Shown here: one piece after another, positions 37,673 through 46,016 of the stretch
Numbering within the stretch: the stretch's first letter is position 1
Layout of the letters: each line of letters starts with the position of its first letter
DNA from: CAVXFS01 sp963761115
GTDB taxonomy: Bacteria; Pseudomonadota; Gammaproteobacteria; Burkholderiales; Gallionellaceae
Length of the DNA stretch: 64,000 nucleotides
Direction of reading: 5' to 3'
Assembly (NCBI GenBank): GCA_963761115.1
Contig: CAVXFS010000005.1
Coordinates: forward strand, 310,001 to 374,000
Position numbers and translations under genes: made by a program
Notes under the pieces: model-generated
Seen by the model: the letters and a program-made list of their open reading frames with translations, nothing else
Databases searched by the model: none
What the model was told of the DNA's origin: nothing

Positions 37673-37730
37673 AGCTGGTAGCCGGTAGCTTGTAGCAAAA
37701 CGGGGGGCTACGAGCTACAGGCTACAAGCT
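37673..37730. repeat. 24-bp-arm inverted repeat after ppnP
   Basis: Arms 37673-37696 and 37707-37730 pair at 21 of 24 positions around a 10-base AAAACGGGGG loop. Arms consist of variations on TAGCTTGTAGC. It is placed between ppnP and yajQ. It has no T-run, so it is a structured repeat rather than a classical terminator. Confidence 0.85.
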
Positions 37731-37761
37731 GATCTTGCCCCCGCAAGAACAGGAGAAAACC

Positions 37762-38250
37762 ATGCCATCATTCGACATCGTTTCCGAAGTAGACAAGACC
37801 GAGGTCAAGAACGCGGTCGAGCAGACCAACAAGGAAGTCGGCACGCGCTTCGACTTCAAGGGCTCGGATGCCCGCGTCGAGCAGGCAGAACTGGTGCTGA
37901 CCGTGCATGCCGACAACGAATTCCAGCTTAATCAGGTGCAGGATATCCTCAACGGCAAGCTGACCAAGCGCGGCGTGGACATCAAATGCCTGGAGATCAG
38001 CGACAAGATCGACAAGGTCAGCGGCAACAAGGTCAAGCGCGCCTGCACCGTGAAGGTCGGCGTGGAAATCGAGCTGGCGAAGAAGATCGTCAAGCTGCTC
38101 AAGGACAGCAAGATGAAGGTGCAGGCCAGTATCCAGGGCGATACCGTGCGCGTCACCGGCAAGAATCGCGACGACCTGCAGGATGCCATCGCCTTCGTCC
38201 GGAAATCCATCACCGACTTCCCGCTGCAATACCAGAATTTCCGCGACTGA
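37762..38250 (+). CDS. yajQ: YajQ family nucleotide-binding protein
   Basis: A 162-residue protein with two ferredoxin-like halves. MPSFDIVSEVDKTEVKNAVE, GTRFDFKGSDARVEQ, GVDIKCLEISDKIDKVSGNK and FPLQYQNFRD at the C terminus are typical YajQ. Members in Xanthomonas and Pseudomonas bind c-di-GMP and act with a LysR-type regulator, so a role as c-di-GMP effector here is plausible given the many GGDEF/EAL genes, but it is an inference. The ATG at 37762 has AGGAG nine bases upstream and starts exactly at the conserved N terminus; the earlier in-frame ATG at 37735 is inside the spacer. Confidence 0.94.
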   Translation: MPSFDIVSEVDKTEVKNAVEQTNKEVGTRFDFKGSDARVEQAELVLTVHADNEFQLNQVQDILNGKLTKRGVDIKCLEISDKIDKVSGNKVKRACTVKVGVEIELAKKIVKLLKDSKMKVQASIQGDTVRVTGKNRDDLQDAIAFVRKSITDFPLQYQNFRD

Positions 38251-38350
38251 GCCTGCCCGGAAACATTGTCCGGTGTGGTGCAGGAAAACAGTGGCAGCAG
38301 GCAATCCAAGCCGTTAAAATTCCCGCAAGACTACACACGAGAGTATGGAT

Positions 38351-38893
38351 ATGAAAACCGTTCTGGTCATGTTTGCCGAAGGCAGCGAAGAACTTGAAGC
38401 GGTCACGGTCGTCAACATCCTGCGCCGCGCCGGCGTTACCGTGACACTGGCCGGCTTGCATGCCGGCTCATTGCGCGGCAGCCGTGGCACGATGCTGCTG
38501 CCGGACATCACGCTGGACGATGCGCTCAATCATGTTTACGACATGGTCGTGCTGCCCGGCGGGCAGCCCGGCACCAACAACCTGAAAGCCGATGAACGCG
38601 TATTGCAACTGGTGCGGAAGGTGGCAGGGCAGGGACGATATGTCGCTGCCATCTGCGCAGCCCCGTCGGTGCTGGCGGCAGCCGGGCTGCTCGACGGCAA
38701 GCGCGCCACCTGCTTTCCCGGGTCGCTCGCCGCCTATCCTGATGTGAACCTGCAAACAGCCGCAGTCGTCGAGGACGGCAAACTGATCACTTCGCGCGGG
38801 CCGGGCACGGCGATGGATTTTGCGCTCGTGCTGGTGGAGCGGTTGATCGGGCCGGCCAAGCGCGCTGAAGTGGAAGGTGGTCTGCAGAGGTAA
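38351..38893 (+). CDS. DJ-1/PfpI family protein (YajL-like)
   Basis: A 180-residue class I glutamine-amidotransferase-like fold. The conserved Glu in FAEGSEELEAVT and the nucleophile-elbow Cys in AAICAAPSVLAAAGLLDGK mark the DJ-1/YajL branch, involved in oxidative stress and deglycase or chaperone activities in E. coli. LPGGQPGTNNLKAD and TSRGPGTAMDFAL are also typical. The second of two ATGs (38351) is chosen because GAGAG then sits seven bases upstream; the first ATG (38345) would be only one base from it. The substrate is unknown. Confidence 0.9.
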   Translation: MKTVLVMFAEGSEELEAVTVVNILRRAGVTVTLAGLHAGSLRGSRGTMLLPDITLDDALNHVYDMVVLPGGQPGTNNLKADERVLQLVRKVAGQGRYVAAICAAPSVLAAAGLLDGKRATCFPGSLAAYPDVNLQTAAVVEDGKLITSRGPGTAMDFALVLVERLIGPAKRAEVEGGLQR

Positions 38894-38930
38894 CCACCAG
38901 TGAAGCTGACCAATCGATGCGGGGACGACC

Positions 38931-39239
38931 ATGCTTGAACTCAGGCCGACATGCGAGCATTGCAACAAACCCTTACCTCCCGATTCACCTGAGGCGCGCA
39001 TCTGTTCTTACGAGTGTACTTTCTGCGCCGCTTGCGTGGATACTGTCCTCGGCAATGTCTGTCCTAACTGCGGAGGCGGATTTGTTCCAAGGCCCATCAG
39101 GCCCTCGAGCAACTGGAACAACGACAACTTTCTCGGCAAGGATCCGGCCAGCACCGTGATCAGGCACAGGCCGGTTGATCCGGTGATGCATGCCCGGTTC
39201 GCGACCCGTATCGGTAAAATCGCGCCCGAGGATCGATAA
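38931..39239 (+). CDS. DUF1272 zinc-binding protein
   Basis: A 102-residue protein with DUF1272 features: LELRPTCEHCNKPLPPDSPE, ARICSYECTFCAACV and CPNCGGGFVPRPIRP. Four CxxC-like pairs indicate one or two zinc sites. The function is unknown. The C-terminal tail (DPASTVIRHRPVDPVMHARF) is longer than the minimal domain. It is the first of four small rightward genes (DUF1272, VOC, FMN-binding, patatin) separated by 24-80 bases. Confidence 0.88.
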   Translation: MLELRPTCEHCNKPLPPDSPEARICSYECTFCAACVDTVLGNVCPNCGGGFVPRPIRPSSNWNNDNFLGKDPASTVIRHRPVDPVMHARFATRIGKIAPEDR

Positions 39240-39317
39240 GCTGGAATAAACTCGCATCATCCCTGGTCATGTCACGCTGGATCGAGCTTTCCCGGCCCTG
39301 ACACAAGGAGGAATGAA

Positions 39318-39695
39318 ATGAACGGCAATCCCGTGGTCTGGTTTGAAATTTACGTTCAGGACCTTGAACGTGCAAAGCGGTTCTACGAGTCCGTACTCCA
39401 GGTGAAACTGCAGAAACTGAATGCGCCCGTGCCGGAACTGGAGCTGTGGGGATTCCCGGCGGACCAGAACCGGTACGGGACTTCCGGCGCCATCGTGAAG
39501 ATCGAAGGATTCCCGTCCGGCGGCAACTCGACCGTGGTGTATTTCCGTTGCGACGAATGCTCCGTCGAGGAAGGCCGCGTGGTGAATGCGGGCGGCAAGA
39601 TACATCGCTCCAAGATGCCGATCGGTGAATACGGCCATATTTCGCTGGTCTACGATACCGAGGGGAACATGATAGGCCTGCATTCCATGCAATAA
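39318..39695 (+). CDS. VOC (glyoxalase/bleomycin-resistance) family protein
   Basis: A 125-residue vicinal-oxygen-chelate protein: VVWFEIYVQDLERAKRFYES at the start, VYFRCDECSVEEGRVVNAGG and the C-terminal metal-site pattern YGHISLVYDTEGNMIGLHSM. AGGAGGAA lies upstream of the ATG. Substrate and metal cannot be predicted. It lies 24 bases before the FMN-binding protein gene. Confidence 0.88.
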   Translation: MNGNPVVWFEIYVQDLERAKRFYESVLQVKLQKLNAPVPELELWGFPADQNRYGTSGAIVKIEGFPSGGNSTVVYFRCDECSVEEGRVVNAGGKIHRSKMPIGEYGHISLVYDTEGNMIGLHSMQ

Positions 39696-39719
39696 GCCAC
39701 CCAAAACACGGAGAACCGA

Positions 39720-40292
39720 ATGGGCCAGCAATTCAAGGAGCTTTCTGACAGGCATATCGAATTCATCGCCGCGCAGAAGATCTTTTTCGTCGGCACGGCG
39801 ACTGCCGACAGTCGCGTGAACGTCTCCCCCAAGGGCATGGATACACTGCGAGTCATGGACAGCACGCGTGTCGCCTGGTTAAGCGTCACCGGCAGCGGCA
39901 ACGAAACGTCAGCACATGTCCAGCAGGACCCGAGGATGACCATCATGTTTTGCGCCTTCGAGGGCGCGCCCATGATTCTGCGGCTTTATGGCAATGCAAC
40001 AGTGGTGCACAAGGGGGATGCGGAATGGCATGACTTGTTTTCCCTGTTCCAGCCACTGCCCGGCGCGCGCCAGATCTTTGATGTCACGATCGACCTGGTG
40101 CAAACGTCCTGCGGGATGGGCGTCCCCTGTTTCTCGTACCTCGGCGACAGGGAATCGCTTTCTGACTGGGCAATAAAAAAAGGCGATGAGGGTTTGCGGC
40201 AGTACTGGGGGCAAAAGAACCAGCTGAGCATCGATGACATTCCCACCCACATCGTCAGCAAAAATACCGAGGCGGGAAAGCAATCGGGGTAG
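39720..40292 (+). CDS. Pyridoxamine 5'-phosphate oxidase-like FMN-binding protein
   Basis: A 190-residue flavin-binding split-barrel protein: FVGTATADSRVNVSPKGMDT, RVAWLSVTGSGNETSAHVQQ, RMTIMFCAFEGAPMILRLYG. The FxGTAxxxGxxNVSPKG pattern is the family's FMN-phosphate site. A TSCGMGVPCFSYLGDR loop with two Cys is notable. The function is unknown; relatives are often called general stress or flavin reductase-like proteins. The downstream spacer (40293-40355) has no feature. Confidence 0.88.
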   Translation: MGQQFKELSDRHIEFIAAQKIFFVGTATADSRVNVSPKGMDTLRVMDSTRVAWLSVTGSGNETSAHVQQDPRMTIMFCAFEGAPMILRLYGNATVVHKGDAEWHDLFSLFQPLPGARQIFDVTIDLVQTSCGMGVPCFSYLGDRESLSDWAIKKGDEGLRQYWGQKNQLSIDDIPTHIVSKNTEAGKQSG

Positions 40293-40355
40293 ATCGAGCC
40301 GACCCCGCTGATTTTGATATTTGCGGTACGCAGCGTGCACCGGTAACAGGAAGAA

Positions 40356-41369
40356 ATGGAAAATCCAGCGAAGGCAATCAATTCCTTCGACAGCAAATCG
40401 GGCAGCCGCCCCAGCGTCGGCCTCGCGCTGGGCAGCGGCTCGGCGCGCGGGCTTGCGCACCTGGGCGTGATCCGGGCCATCGAGGAAGCCGGCTTCGAGG
40501 CAGGCTTCATCGCCGGCACCAGCATAGGTGCGCTGATCGGGGCGATCCATGCCGCCGGCAAGCTGGGCGAACTGGAATCCACCTTTCTGGCCTTCGACTG
40601 GAAAACGACGGCTTCCTTCTTTGACGTCGTATTGCCGAAATCCGGATTGATCGACGGCGACAAGGTCAGCGAACTGGTGCGCGCACATGTCCATGCCGAC
40701 GCCATCGAAGCGTTGCCGATACCCTTTGCCGCCGTGGCGACGGACATTGCCAGCGGCGAGGAGGTTGCCCTTCGCAGCGGCGACGTGATTGATGCGGTGC
40801 GTGCCAGCATATCGGTTCCCGGCATCTTCACGCCGGTGCGCAGTAACGGACGCATCCTGGTCGACGGCGGCCTGACCAACCCGGTGCCGGTGAGCACGGT
40901 TCGCGCGATGGGGGCCGATTTCGTGATCGCGGTCGATCTCAATCACGGAATCAATGCCGGCAAGAACCTGAAACCCGTGACCAGCACGGAAAAGGCAAGT
41001 AGCCCGGAAAGCGACTCGTCCGACATGTTCTCGCGCTGGATCAACGACTATCGTTTGTCGATGAAGGATATCCGGGAGAGACTCCTCGCCGGGGATAATC
41101 CCGCCTCGGCGCAATTCAGGAAATGGGCCTCTGCGGAACCCCTGCCCAGCATCTTCGAAGTACTGCTGGCTTCGATCAACATCATGGAAACCCGCATCAC
41201 GCAGTCCAATCTGTTGCTGGACAAGCCGGATGTGATCATCCAGCCCCCGCTGGGGCATATACGATTCCTGGAATTCGACCGCGCACGGGAAATAATCGAC
41301 ATCGGCTACGAGCACACCCGGCGGCAACTGGCCTCGCTGCCGCAGCACGCGCTTCGTCAAAAAATATGA
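40356..41369 (+). CDS. Patatin-like phospholipase (RssA-type)
   Basis: A 337-residue hydrolase with the patatin Ser-Asp dyad: oxyanion loop GLALGSGSARGLAHLGVIRA, nucleophile GTSIGALIGAIHAAGK (GxSxG) and catalytic Asp in RILVDGGLTNPVPVSTVRAM (DGG). No signal peptide is seen, so it is probably cytoplasmic. A C-terminal extension of about 100 residues (from roughly 215) beyond the catalytic domain is helical. The substrate is a phospholipid or neutral lipid by analogy only. Confidence 0.92.
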   Translation: MENPAKAINSFDSKSGSRPSVGLALGSGSARGLAHLGVIRAIEEAGFEAGFIAGTSIGALIGAIHAAGKLGELESTFLAFDWKTTASFFDVVLPKSGLIDGDKVSELVRAHVHADAIEALPIPFAAVATDIASGEEVALRSGDVIDAVRASISVPGIFTPVRSNGRILVDGGLTNPVPVSTVRAMGADFVIAVDLNHGINAGKNLKPVTSTEKASSPESDSSDMFSRWINDYRLSMKDIRERLLAGDNPASAQFRKWASAEPLPSIFEVLLASINIMETRITQSNLLLDKPDVIIQPPLGHIRFLEFDRAREIIDIGYEHTRRQLASLPQHALRQKI

Positions 41370-41488
41370 CCAGCCGGGCCGGATGCGAGTGATTTTTGTT
41401 AACATGGGATTCGACAGGGATAACGCATGCGGTGAACCGGAAAGTTGCGCGACCTGCAAAACAACCTAACCTGAGGATCACTTAAATC

Positions 41489-42160
41489 ATGTTCAAGCGC
41501 ATCAGCCCCCTTCTTTCGCCGGCCGGCGTCAGCCAACTCCATGCTCAACTGCAACCGCTGACATGGGAAGACGGGAAGTTGACGGCTGGCGCAGCGGTGA
41601 CGCGCAAGAAGAACGAACAGCTCACCTTTCAGACTGCCGACGCCCGTCCCATGCTCCAGCAGATTGCGCAAGTCATCATGAATAATCCCGAGGTCAAATA
41701 TTTCGCCCAACCCAAGCGCATCACCCGCATCATGTTCAGCCGTTACGGGGAAGGCATGTTTTACGGCAGCCACAATGACGCCCCCATTGCGGATGGCGGT
41801 GGGCAGGGACCCGGCCGGGCCGACGTATCGTTCACGTCGTTTCTCGCGCAACCGGAAACGTATGAAGGAGGCGATCTCGTCCTGGAGATACCCTGGGGTG
41901 AAGTCCGCATCAAGGAACCGGCAGGCAACGCAGTGTTTTATGACACTGGCCTCATGCACAGGGTGGAGAAGGTTACCAAGGGGACCCGCCTGGTTATCGT
42001 GGGCTGGCTGGAAAGCTGGGTGCGGGATCCGATGGCGCGAGCCATCATCAGGGAGCTTGAGGATGCGATCCAGGTAGCCGCACAACGCGAATTCGAAGGG
42101 GAAGAAGCGGTTCGTTTGCGCCGTATCCGCGGCAACCTCATTCGCCGCTGGGCGGGCTGA
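41489..42160 (+). CDS. Fe(II)/2-oxoglutarate dioxygenase, PKHD-type hydroxylase
   Basis: A 223-residue member of the PiuC/YbiX (PKHD) family. The double-stranded beta-helix iron site is visible as H-x-D in MFYGSHNDAPI and the distal His in DTGLMHRVEKVTKGTRLVIV, whose Arg binds 2-oxoglutarate. SFTSFLAQPETYEGGDLVLE is the family core. In other bacteria such genes are linked to iron uptake; no iron transporter is adjacent here. It ends before a perfect palindrome shared with convergent leuA. Confidence 0.92.
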   Translation: MFKRISPLLSPAGVSQLHAQLQPLTWEDGKLTAGAAVTRKKNEQLTFQTADARPMLQQIAQVIMNNPEVKYFAQPKRITRIMFSRYGEGMFYGSHNDAPIADGGGQGPGRADVSFTSFLAQPETYEGGDLVLEIPWGEVRIKEPAGNAVFYDTGLMHRVEKVTKGTRLVIVGWLESWVRDPMARAIIRELEDAIQVAAQREFEGEEAVRLRRIRGNLIRRWAG

Positions 42161-42197
42161 ACATCTCTCCAGACGGTTTGCATCAAACCAGACTCGA

Positions 42198-42222
42198 ATG
42201 GGGTCAGCTCAGCTGACCCCAT
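42198..42222. terminator. Perfect palindrome between convergent hydroxylase gene and leuA
   Basis: ATGGGGTCAG-CTCAG-CTGACCCCAT: a perfect 10-bp stem, 37 bases after the hydroxylase stop and 4 bases after the leuA stop in its direction. No T-run follows on either strand. It is a likely mRNA 3' end or bidirectional terminator by position. Confidence 0.6.
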
Positions 42223-42226
42223 CGTC

Positions 42227-43762
42227 TTACACCTGCGGATGCGCCCGTTCCGCACCGCCATGCAGCTTGTTCAGCGCGTTGAGATAGGCCTTGGCCGAGG
42301 CGACGACGATGTCGGTGTCCGCGCCCTGGCCGTTGACCACGCGCCCGCCACGGGCCAGGCGTACCGTCACTTCGCCCTGCGCATCGGTGCCGCTGGTGAT
42401 GTTGTTCACCGAGTACAGCAGCAACTCGGTGCCGCTGTGCGCGATCTGCTCGATCGCCTTGAAGGTGGCGTCCACCGGGCCGCCGCCTAGTGCGTCAGCT
42501 TGGTACTCCTTGCCATCCATGCTCATCACTACGCGCGCTACCGGCATTTTGCTGGTCTCGGAATGCGCGCCCATCGCCACCAACCGGTAATGTTCGCTGA
42601 CCTGCGCCACTGCTTCATCGCTGACCAGAGCCTGCAAGTCCTCGTCGAAGATCTCGCTCTTGCGGTCGGCCAGGTCCTTGAAGCGCGCGAATGCCGCGTT
42701 CAAGGCGTCCTCGTTGGCCAGCACGATGCCGAGTTCGTTCAGGCGCGTGCGGAAGGCATTGCGGCCGGAGAGCTTGCCCAGCGTCAATTTGTTGGTGCTC
42801 CAGCCGACGTCTTCAGCGCGCATGATTTCGTAGGTCTCGCGGTGCTTGAGGACGCCGTCCTGGTGGATGCCTGACTCGTGCGCGAAGGCGTTGGCGCCGA
42901 CGATCGCCTTGTTCGGCTGCACCGGGTAGCCGGTGATGCTGGATACCAGTTTCGAGGTCGGCACGATCTGCGCGGTGTCGATGCGTGTGTCGCAGGTGAA
43001 GATGTCGCGGCGCGTCTTCACCGCCATCACGATCTCTTCCAGCGAGGCATTGCCCGCGCGTTCACCCAGGCCGTTGATGGTGCATTCGACCTGGCGCGCG
43101 CCGTTCATCACGGCGGCGAGCGAGTTGGCCGAGGCCATGCCAAGGTCGTTGTGGCAATGCGTGGACCAGATGACCTTGCCGGAATTCGGCACGCTTTCGA
43201 TCAGCTGCCTGATGCGCTCGCCCCACAACGCCGGGATGCTGTAGCCGACCGTGTCCGGCACGTTCAGCGTGGTAGCGCCGGCCTTGATCGCCGCGTCGAA
43301 CACGCGCACCAGGAAATCCATCTCCGAACGCACTGCGTCCTCGGCCGAGAACTCCACGTCGTCGGTGTATTCCAGCGCCAGCTTGATCGCCTTCACCGCG
43401 TGCTCGACCACCTGGTCGGGCGTCATGCGCAGCTTCTTTTCCATGTGGATCGGCGAAGTGGCGATGAAGGTATGGATGCGCCCGGATTTCGCCGGCTTTA
43501 TCGCCTCGCCTGCCGCGCGCACGTCGCGCTCGGTGGCACGTGCCAGCGAACATACCGTGGAATTTTCCACGATCTGGGCGATGCTGTTGATCGCCGCCGC
43601 ATCGCCGGGGCTGGCGGCAGCGAAGCCCGCCTCGATCACGTCCACGCCGAGTTTTTCCAGCTGGCGCGCGATGCGGATCTTTTCTTCACGGGTCATGGAT
43701 GCGCCGGGGCTCTGCTCGCCGTCGCGCAAGGTGGTATCGAATATGATCAATTTGTCTTTCAT
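42227..43762 (-). CDS. leuA: 2-Isopropylmalate synthase
   Basis: First committed step of leucine synthesis; 511 residues. The catalytic TIM barrel has IFDTTLRDGEQSPGASMTRE, the HxH metal site in WSTHCHNDLGMASANSLAAV and GLGERAGNASLEEIVMAVKT; the C-terminal part is the leucine-binding regulatory domain (MDGKEYQADALGGGPVDATF). The ATG at 43762 has GGAG at an ideal six-base distance; the in-frame ATG at 43774 overlaps that ribosome site. Regulation may involve the upstream leaderless peptide at 43842-43922. No leuBCD in the window. Confidence 0.96.
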   Translation of the reverse strand: MKDKLIIFDTTLRDGEQSPGASMTREEKIRIARQLEKLGVDVIEAGFAAASPGDAAAINSIAQIVENSTVCSLARATERDVRAAGEAIKPAKSGRIHTFIATSPIHMEKKLRMTPDQVVEHAVKAIKLALEYTDDVEFSAEDAVRSEMDFLVRVFDAAIKAGATTLNVPDTVGYSIPALWGERIRQLIESVPNSGKVIWSTHCHNDLGMASANSLAAVMNGARQVECTINGLGERAGNASLEEIVMAVKTRRDIFTCDTRIDTAQIVPTSKLVSSITGYPVQPNKAIVGANAFAHESGIHQDGVLKHRETYEIMRAEDVGWSTNKLTLGKLSGRNAFRTRLNELGIVLANEDALNAAFARFKDLADRKSEIFDEDLQALVSDEAVAQVSEHYRLVAMGAHSETSKMPVARVVMSMDGKEYQADALGGGPVDATFKAIEQIAHSGTELLLYSVNNITSGTDAQGEVTVRLARGGRVVNGQGADTDIVVASAKAYLNALNKLHGGAERAHPQV

Positions 43763-43841
43763 GTGATTCTCCATTGCAATTGCTTATCTCGCGGTGATCC
43801 AGCTGGATGCCGCCTGTTTTGAAACCGGGGGGAGGGGTTTT

Positions 43842-43922
43842 TTAGCGCGCGGAGCGCAGCTTCAGCGCGGCCAGCAGGCTGAAGGTGGAGTGCAATTGCG
43901 AGATGTGGCGTGAGAAGTGCAT
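43842..43922 (-). CDS. Candidate leaderless upstream peptide of leuA
   Basis: A 26-codon open frame (begins MHFSRHISQLH, ends AALKLRSAR, stop TAA) 79 bases upstream of leuA. Five of its 26 codons are Leu (LLAALKL cluster). A promoter-like pair places the expected transcription start on the A of its ATG, so it would be translated from a leaderless mRNA. A 7-bp stem CTTCAGC/GCTGAAG covers the Leu-codon region. No U-run follows, so a classical attenuator is not proven; a leucine-sensing leader is an inference. Confidence 0.4.
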   Translation of the reverse strand: MHFSRHISQLHSTFSLLAALKLRSAR

Positions 43923-43928
43923 GGCAGG

Positions 43929-43957
43929 ACTATAACGGCTTTTATGTCATGGTGCAA
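43929..43957 (-). promoter_or_regulatory. Promoter-like element upstream of leuA
   Basis: On the minus strand TTGCAC (43957-43952), a 17-base spacer and TATAGT (43934-43929), in the yihY-leuA spacer. The -10 is five of six to consensus and the -35 is weak (three of six). The start site would fall at about 43922. Confidence 0.5.
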
Positions 43958-43966
43958 CATCCGGTT

Positions 43967-45205
43967 TTACCGCGGTGGTTCCTGCTTCAACCCGGTGCTG
44001 CCGGGCGCGACGAATATGTCATGCAGGTTGATATCCCCGTTGTCCGCGATGCGCTGGTCCATCTGCCCCAGCCAGGCCTTGATTTCCGTGTCTCCCTGTT
44101 GTGCTGCCAATACGGAAGTGTCGAAAACGAACAGGTGATAGAGTTCGCTGGCGCGCAGGTTCCTGGTGTTGCGCACCAGCACGCAGCCGCTTTCGGCGTC
44201 CTTGCGCACCATGTTCGCCTGTTCCAGCTTGTCGAGTATCTGTTCCAGCACGTCGAAGCCGATCGACAGTTTTGTGGAAAGCGAGGCCAGCGTCTGCACC
44301 GTGCCGCTGTCCATGCCTTCGTCCATCGCCCTGAGGATGCGCATGGCGCAGTAAAGCTGCACTACCGGTTCGTAGTGCTGGATATGGCCGGTGCGCCAGT
44401 GGGACAGGGAAGCCGTGATCAGTGCGCCGATCAGGATGCTGAGCCAGGACAGGTAGATCCACAGCAGGAAGATCGGGATGCTGGCGAAGGTGCCGTAGAC
44501 CAGCTTGTAGGTGGGAAAGTGCGCGATGTAGTAGGCGAAGGCATGGTTCATGAATTCGAACAGCAGCGATGCCACGACGCCGCCGATTACTGCGTGGTTC
44601 CAGGGCACGAACCGGTTCGGCACGACACGGAACATCAGGCTGAAGGCCAGCGTGGTCAGCAGTACCGGCACCAGTTTCAGCAGGTCCATGACGAATGTCG
44701 GAACCTGTTTCGCATAACCGACCGACATGCCGGTCAGCCAGGAGGTGACTGACAGGCTGCCGCCGATCAGCAGCGGACCCAGCGTCAGTATCGCCCAGTA
44801 GACCATGATCCGCCGCGACAGCGCGCGCTTCTTCGATACTCGCCATATAGTCTTGAATGCATCCTCTATGGTGTGGATCATCAGCATCGCAGTCACGCCG
44901 AGGAACGCGATACCCATGGCGGTCAGGTGCGATGCGCTTTTGGCGAAGTGCTCCAGGTATTGCGAGATCACCTTGCCGCTGGCCTCCGGCATGCCGTTGG
45001 TGATAAGGAAATTCCGGATTGCCGCGGAAAAGTCATCGAATAGCGGGAATGCGGAAAAGATCATCAGCGCGATGGCGATCAGCGGCACCAGCGAGAGCAG
45101 GGTGGTGAAAGTCAGGCTCGAAGCGATCAGCTCGCACCGATCCTCGCGGAAGCGCTCGATCAAAAACCCCAGGAAGCGCCGTAGATCCGGCCAATTTTTC
45201 TTCAT
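43967..45205 (-). CDS. YihY/BrkB family inner-membrane protein
   Basis: A 412-residue membrane protein, formerly misnamed RNase BN. About six transmembrane helices (SSLTFTTLLSLVPLIAIALM, LTAMGIAFLGVTAMLMIHTI, VYWAILTLGPLLIGGSLSVT, YGTFASIPIFLLWIYLSWLS) carry the family motifs SLTFTTLLSLVP and IWRV. The C-terminal 130 residues are a soluble winged-helix-like region (QTLASLSTKLSIGFDVLEQI, LDKLEQANMVRKDAESG), common in betaproteobacterial members. The function is unknown. The region upstream to 45264 is a short divergent spacer. Confidence 0.9.
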   Translation of the reverse strand: MKKNWPDLRRFLGFLIERFREDRCELIASSLTFTTLLSLVPLIAIALMIFSAFPLFDDFSAAIRNFLITNGMPEASGKVISQYLEHFAKSASHLTAMGIAFLGVTAMLMIHTIEDAFKTIWRVSKKRALSRRIMVYWAILTLGPLLIGGSLSVTSWLTGMSVGYAKQVPTFVMDLLKLVPVLLTTLAFSLMFRVVPNRFVPWNHAVIGGVVASLLFEFMNHAFAYYIAHFPTYKLVYGTFASIPIFLLWIYLSWLSILIGALITASLSHWRTGHIQHYEPVVQLYCAMRILRAMDEGMDSGTVQTLASLSTKLSIGFDVLEQILDKLEQANMVRKDAESGCVLVRNTRNLRASELYHLFVFDTSVLAAQQGDTEIKAWLGQMDQRIADNGDINLHDIFVAPGSTGLKQEPPR

Positions 45206-45263
45206 GCTTACTCATGCTGAGAATACAATGTGCGCATGATACCCGACACCGGCAGAGGTTCCC

Positions 45264-45962
45264 ATGGACACGGCACGTGAAGCCAGGCAATTACTCCGCG
45301 CCCACCGCTACGGGGTGCTGTGCACCTTGTCGAAAAAATTCGATGGTTACCCGTTCGGTTCGATCACGCCGTACCTGGTGGAGCACGACGGCAGCGTGCT
45401 GATCCTGATCAGTACGCTGGCCGAACATACCAGGAACATCCTGGTTGATGCACGCGTCAGCCTTATCGCCCACGACCAGAACGACCCGCAGATCCAGGCG
45501 CAGGGCCGCGTGACGGTGATGGGGGAGGCGCACATCGAAGCCGCGCGCGAGCAGGCCGGCAAACGCTACCTGCGGTACTTTCCGGAAGCGCAAGCCTATC
45601 TGCAGATGCACGACTTCTCCTTCTATCGCATCCAGCCTGCGGCTATCCGCTATATCGGCGGGTTCGGCAACATCAACTGGGTGGATGCGGACAGCTTTGC
45701 CGTGCAGCCGGGGGCGCTGGCCGGGCAGGAGGACGGCATCATTGCGCACATGAATCAGGATCACCGGGATTCGATGCAACGCTACTGCAAGCATTTTCAT
45801 CAGTACGATGCCACAGAGGTGGAAATGCTGGGCATCGACTGCGACGGTTTTGACCTGCGCGCCGACGGCAACGTGCTACGCTTCGATTTTTCCGATCCGG
45901 TGCTGGATGCCATGCAGGCGCGGCAAGCGCTGGTTGAAATGTCGCGCTCAGCCAAAGCATGA
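45264..45962 (+). CDS. HugZ-like FMN/heme-binding split-barrel protein with DUF2470
   Basis: A 232-residue two-domain protein: an N-terminal pyridoxamine-phosphate-oxidase-like barrel (RAHRYGVLCTLSKKFDGYPF, LISTLAEHTRNILVDARVSL) and a C-terminal DUF2470 domain (EDGIIAHMNQDHRDSMQRYC, with HMNQDH). This architecture is that of HugZ/HutZ heme-utilisation proteins. Whether it binds or degrades heme here is unknown, since no heme transporter is nearby. Divergent from yihY; 54 bases before the EamA gene. Confidence 0.9.
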   Translation: MDTAREARQLLRAHRYGVLCTLSKKFDGYPFGSITPYLVEHDGSVLILISTLAEHTRNILVDARVSLIAHDQNDPQIQAQGRVTVMGEAHIEAAREQAGKRYLRYFPEAQAYLQMHDFSFYRIQPAAIRYIGGFGNINWVDADSFAVQPGALAGQEDGIIAHMNQDHRDSMQRYCKHFHQYDATEVEMLGIDCDGFDLRADGNVLRFDFSDPVLDAMQARQALVEMSRSAKA

Positions 45963-46016
45963 TTCAAGCGACGCGCTTCGGGTCGGCTGCATATTCTCTT
46001 CACGATGAGGTCTTAC

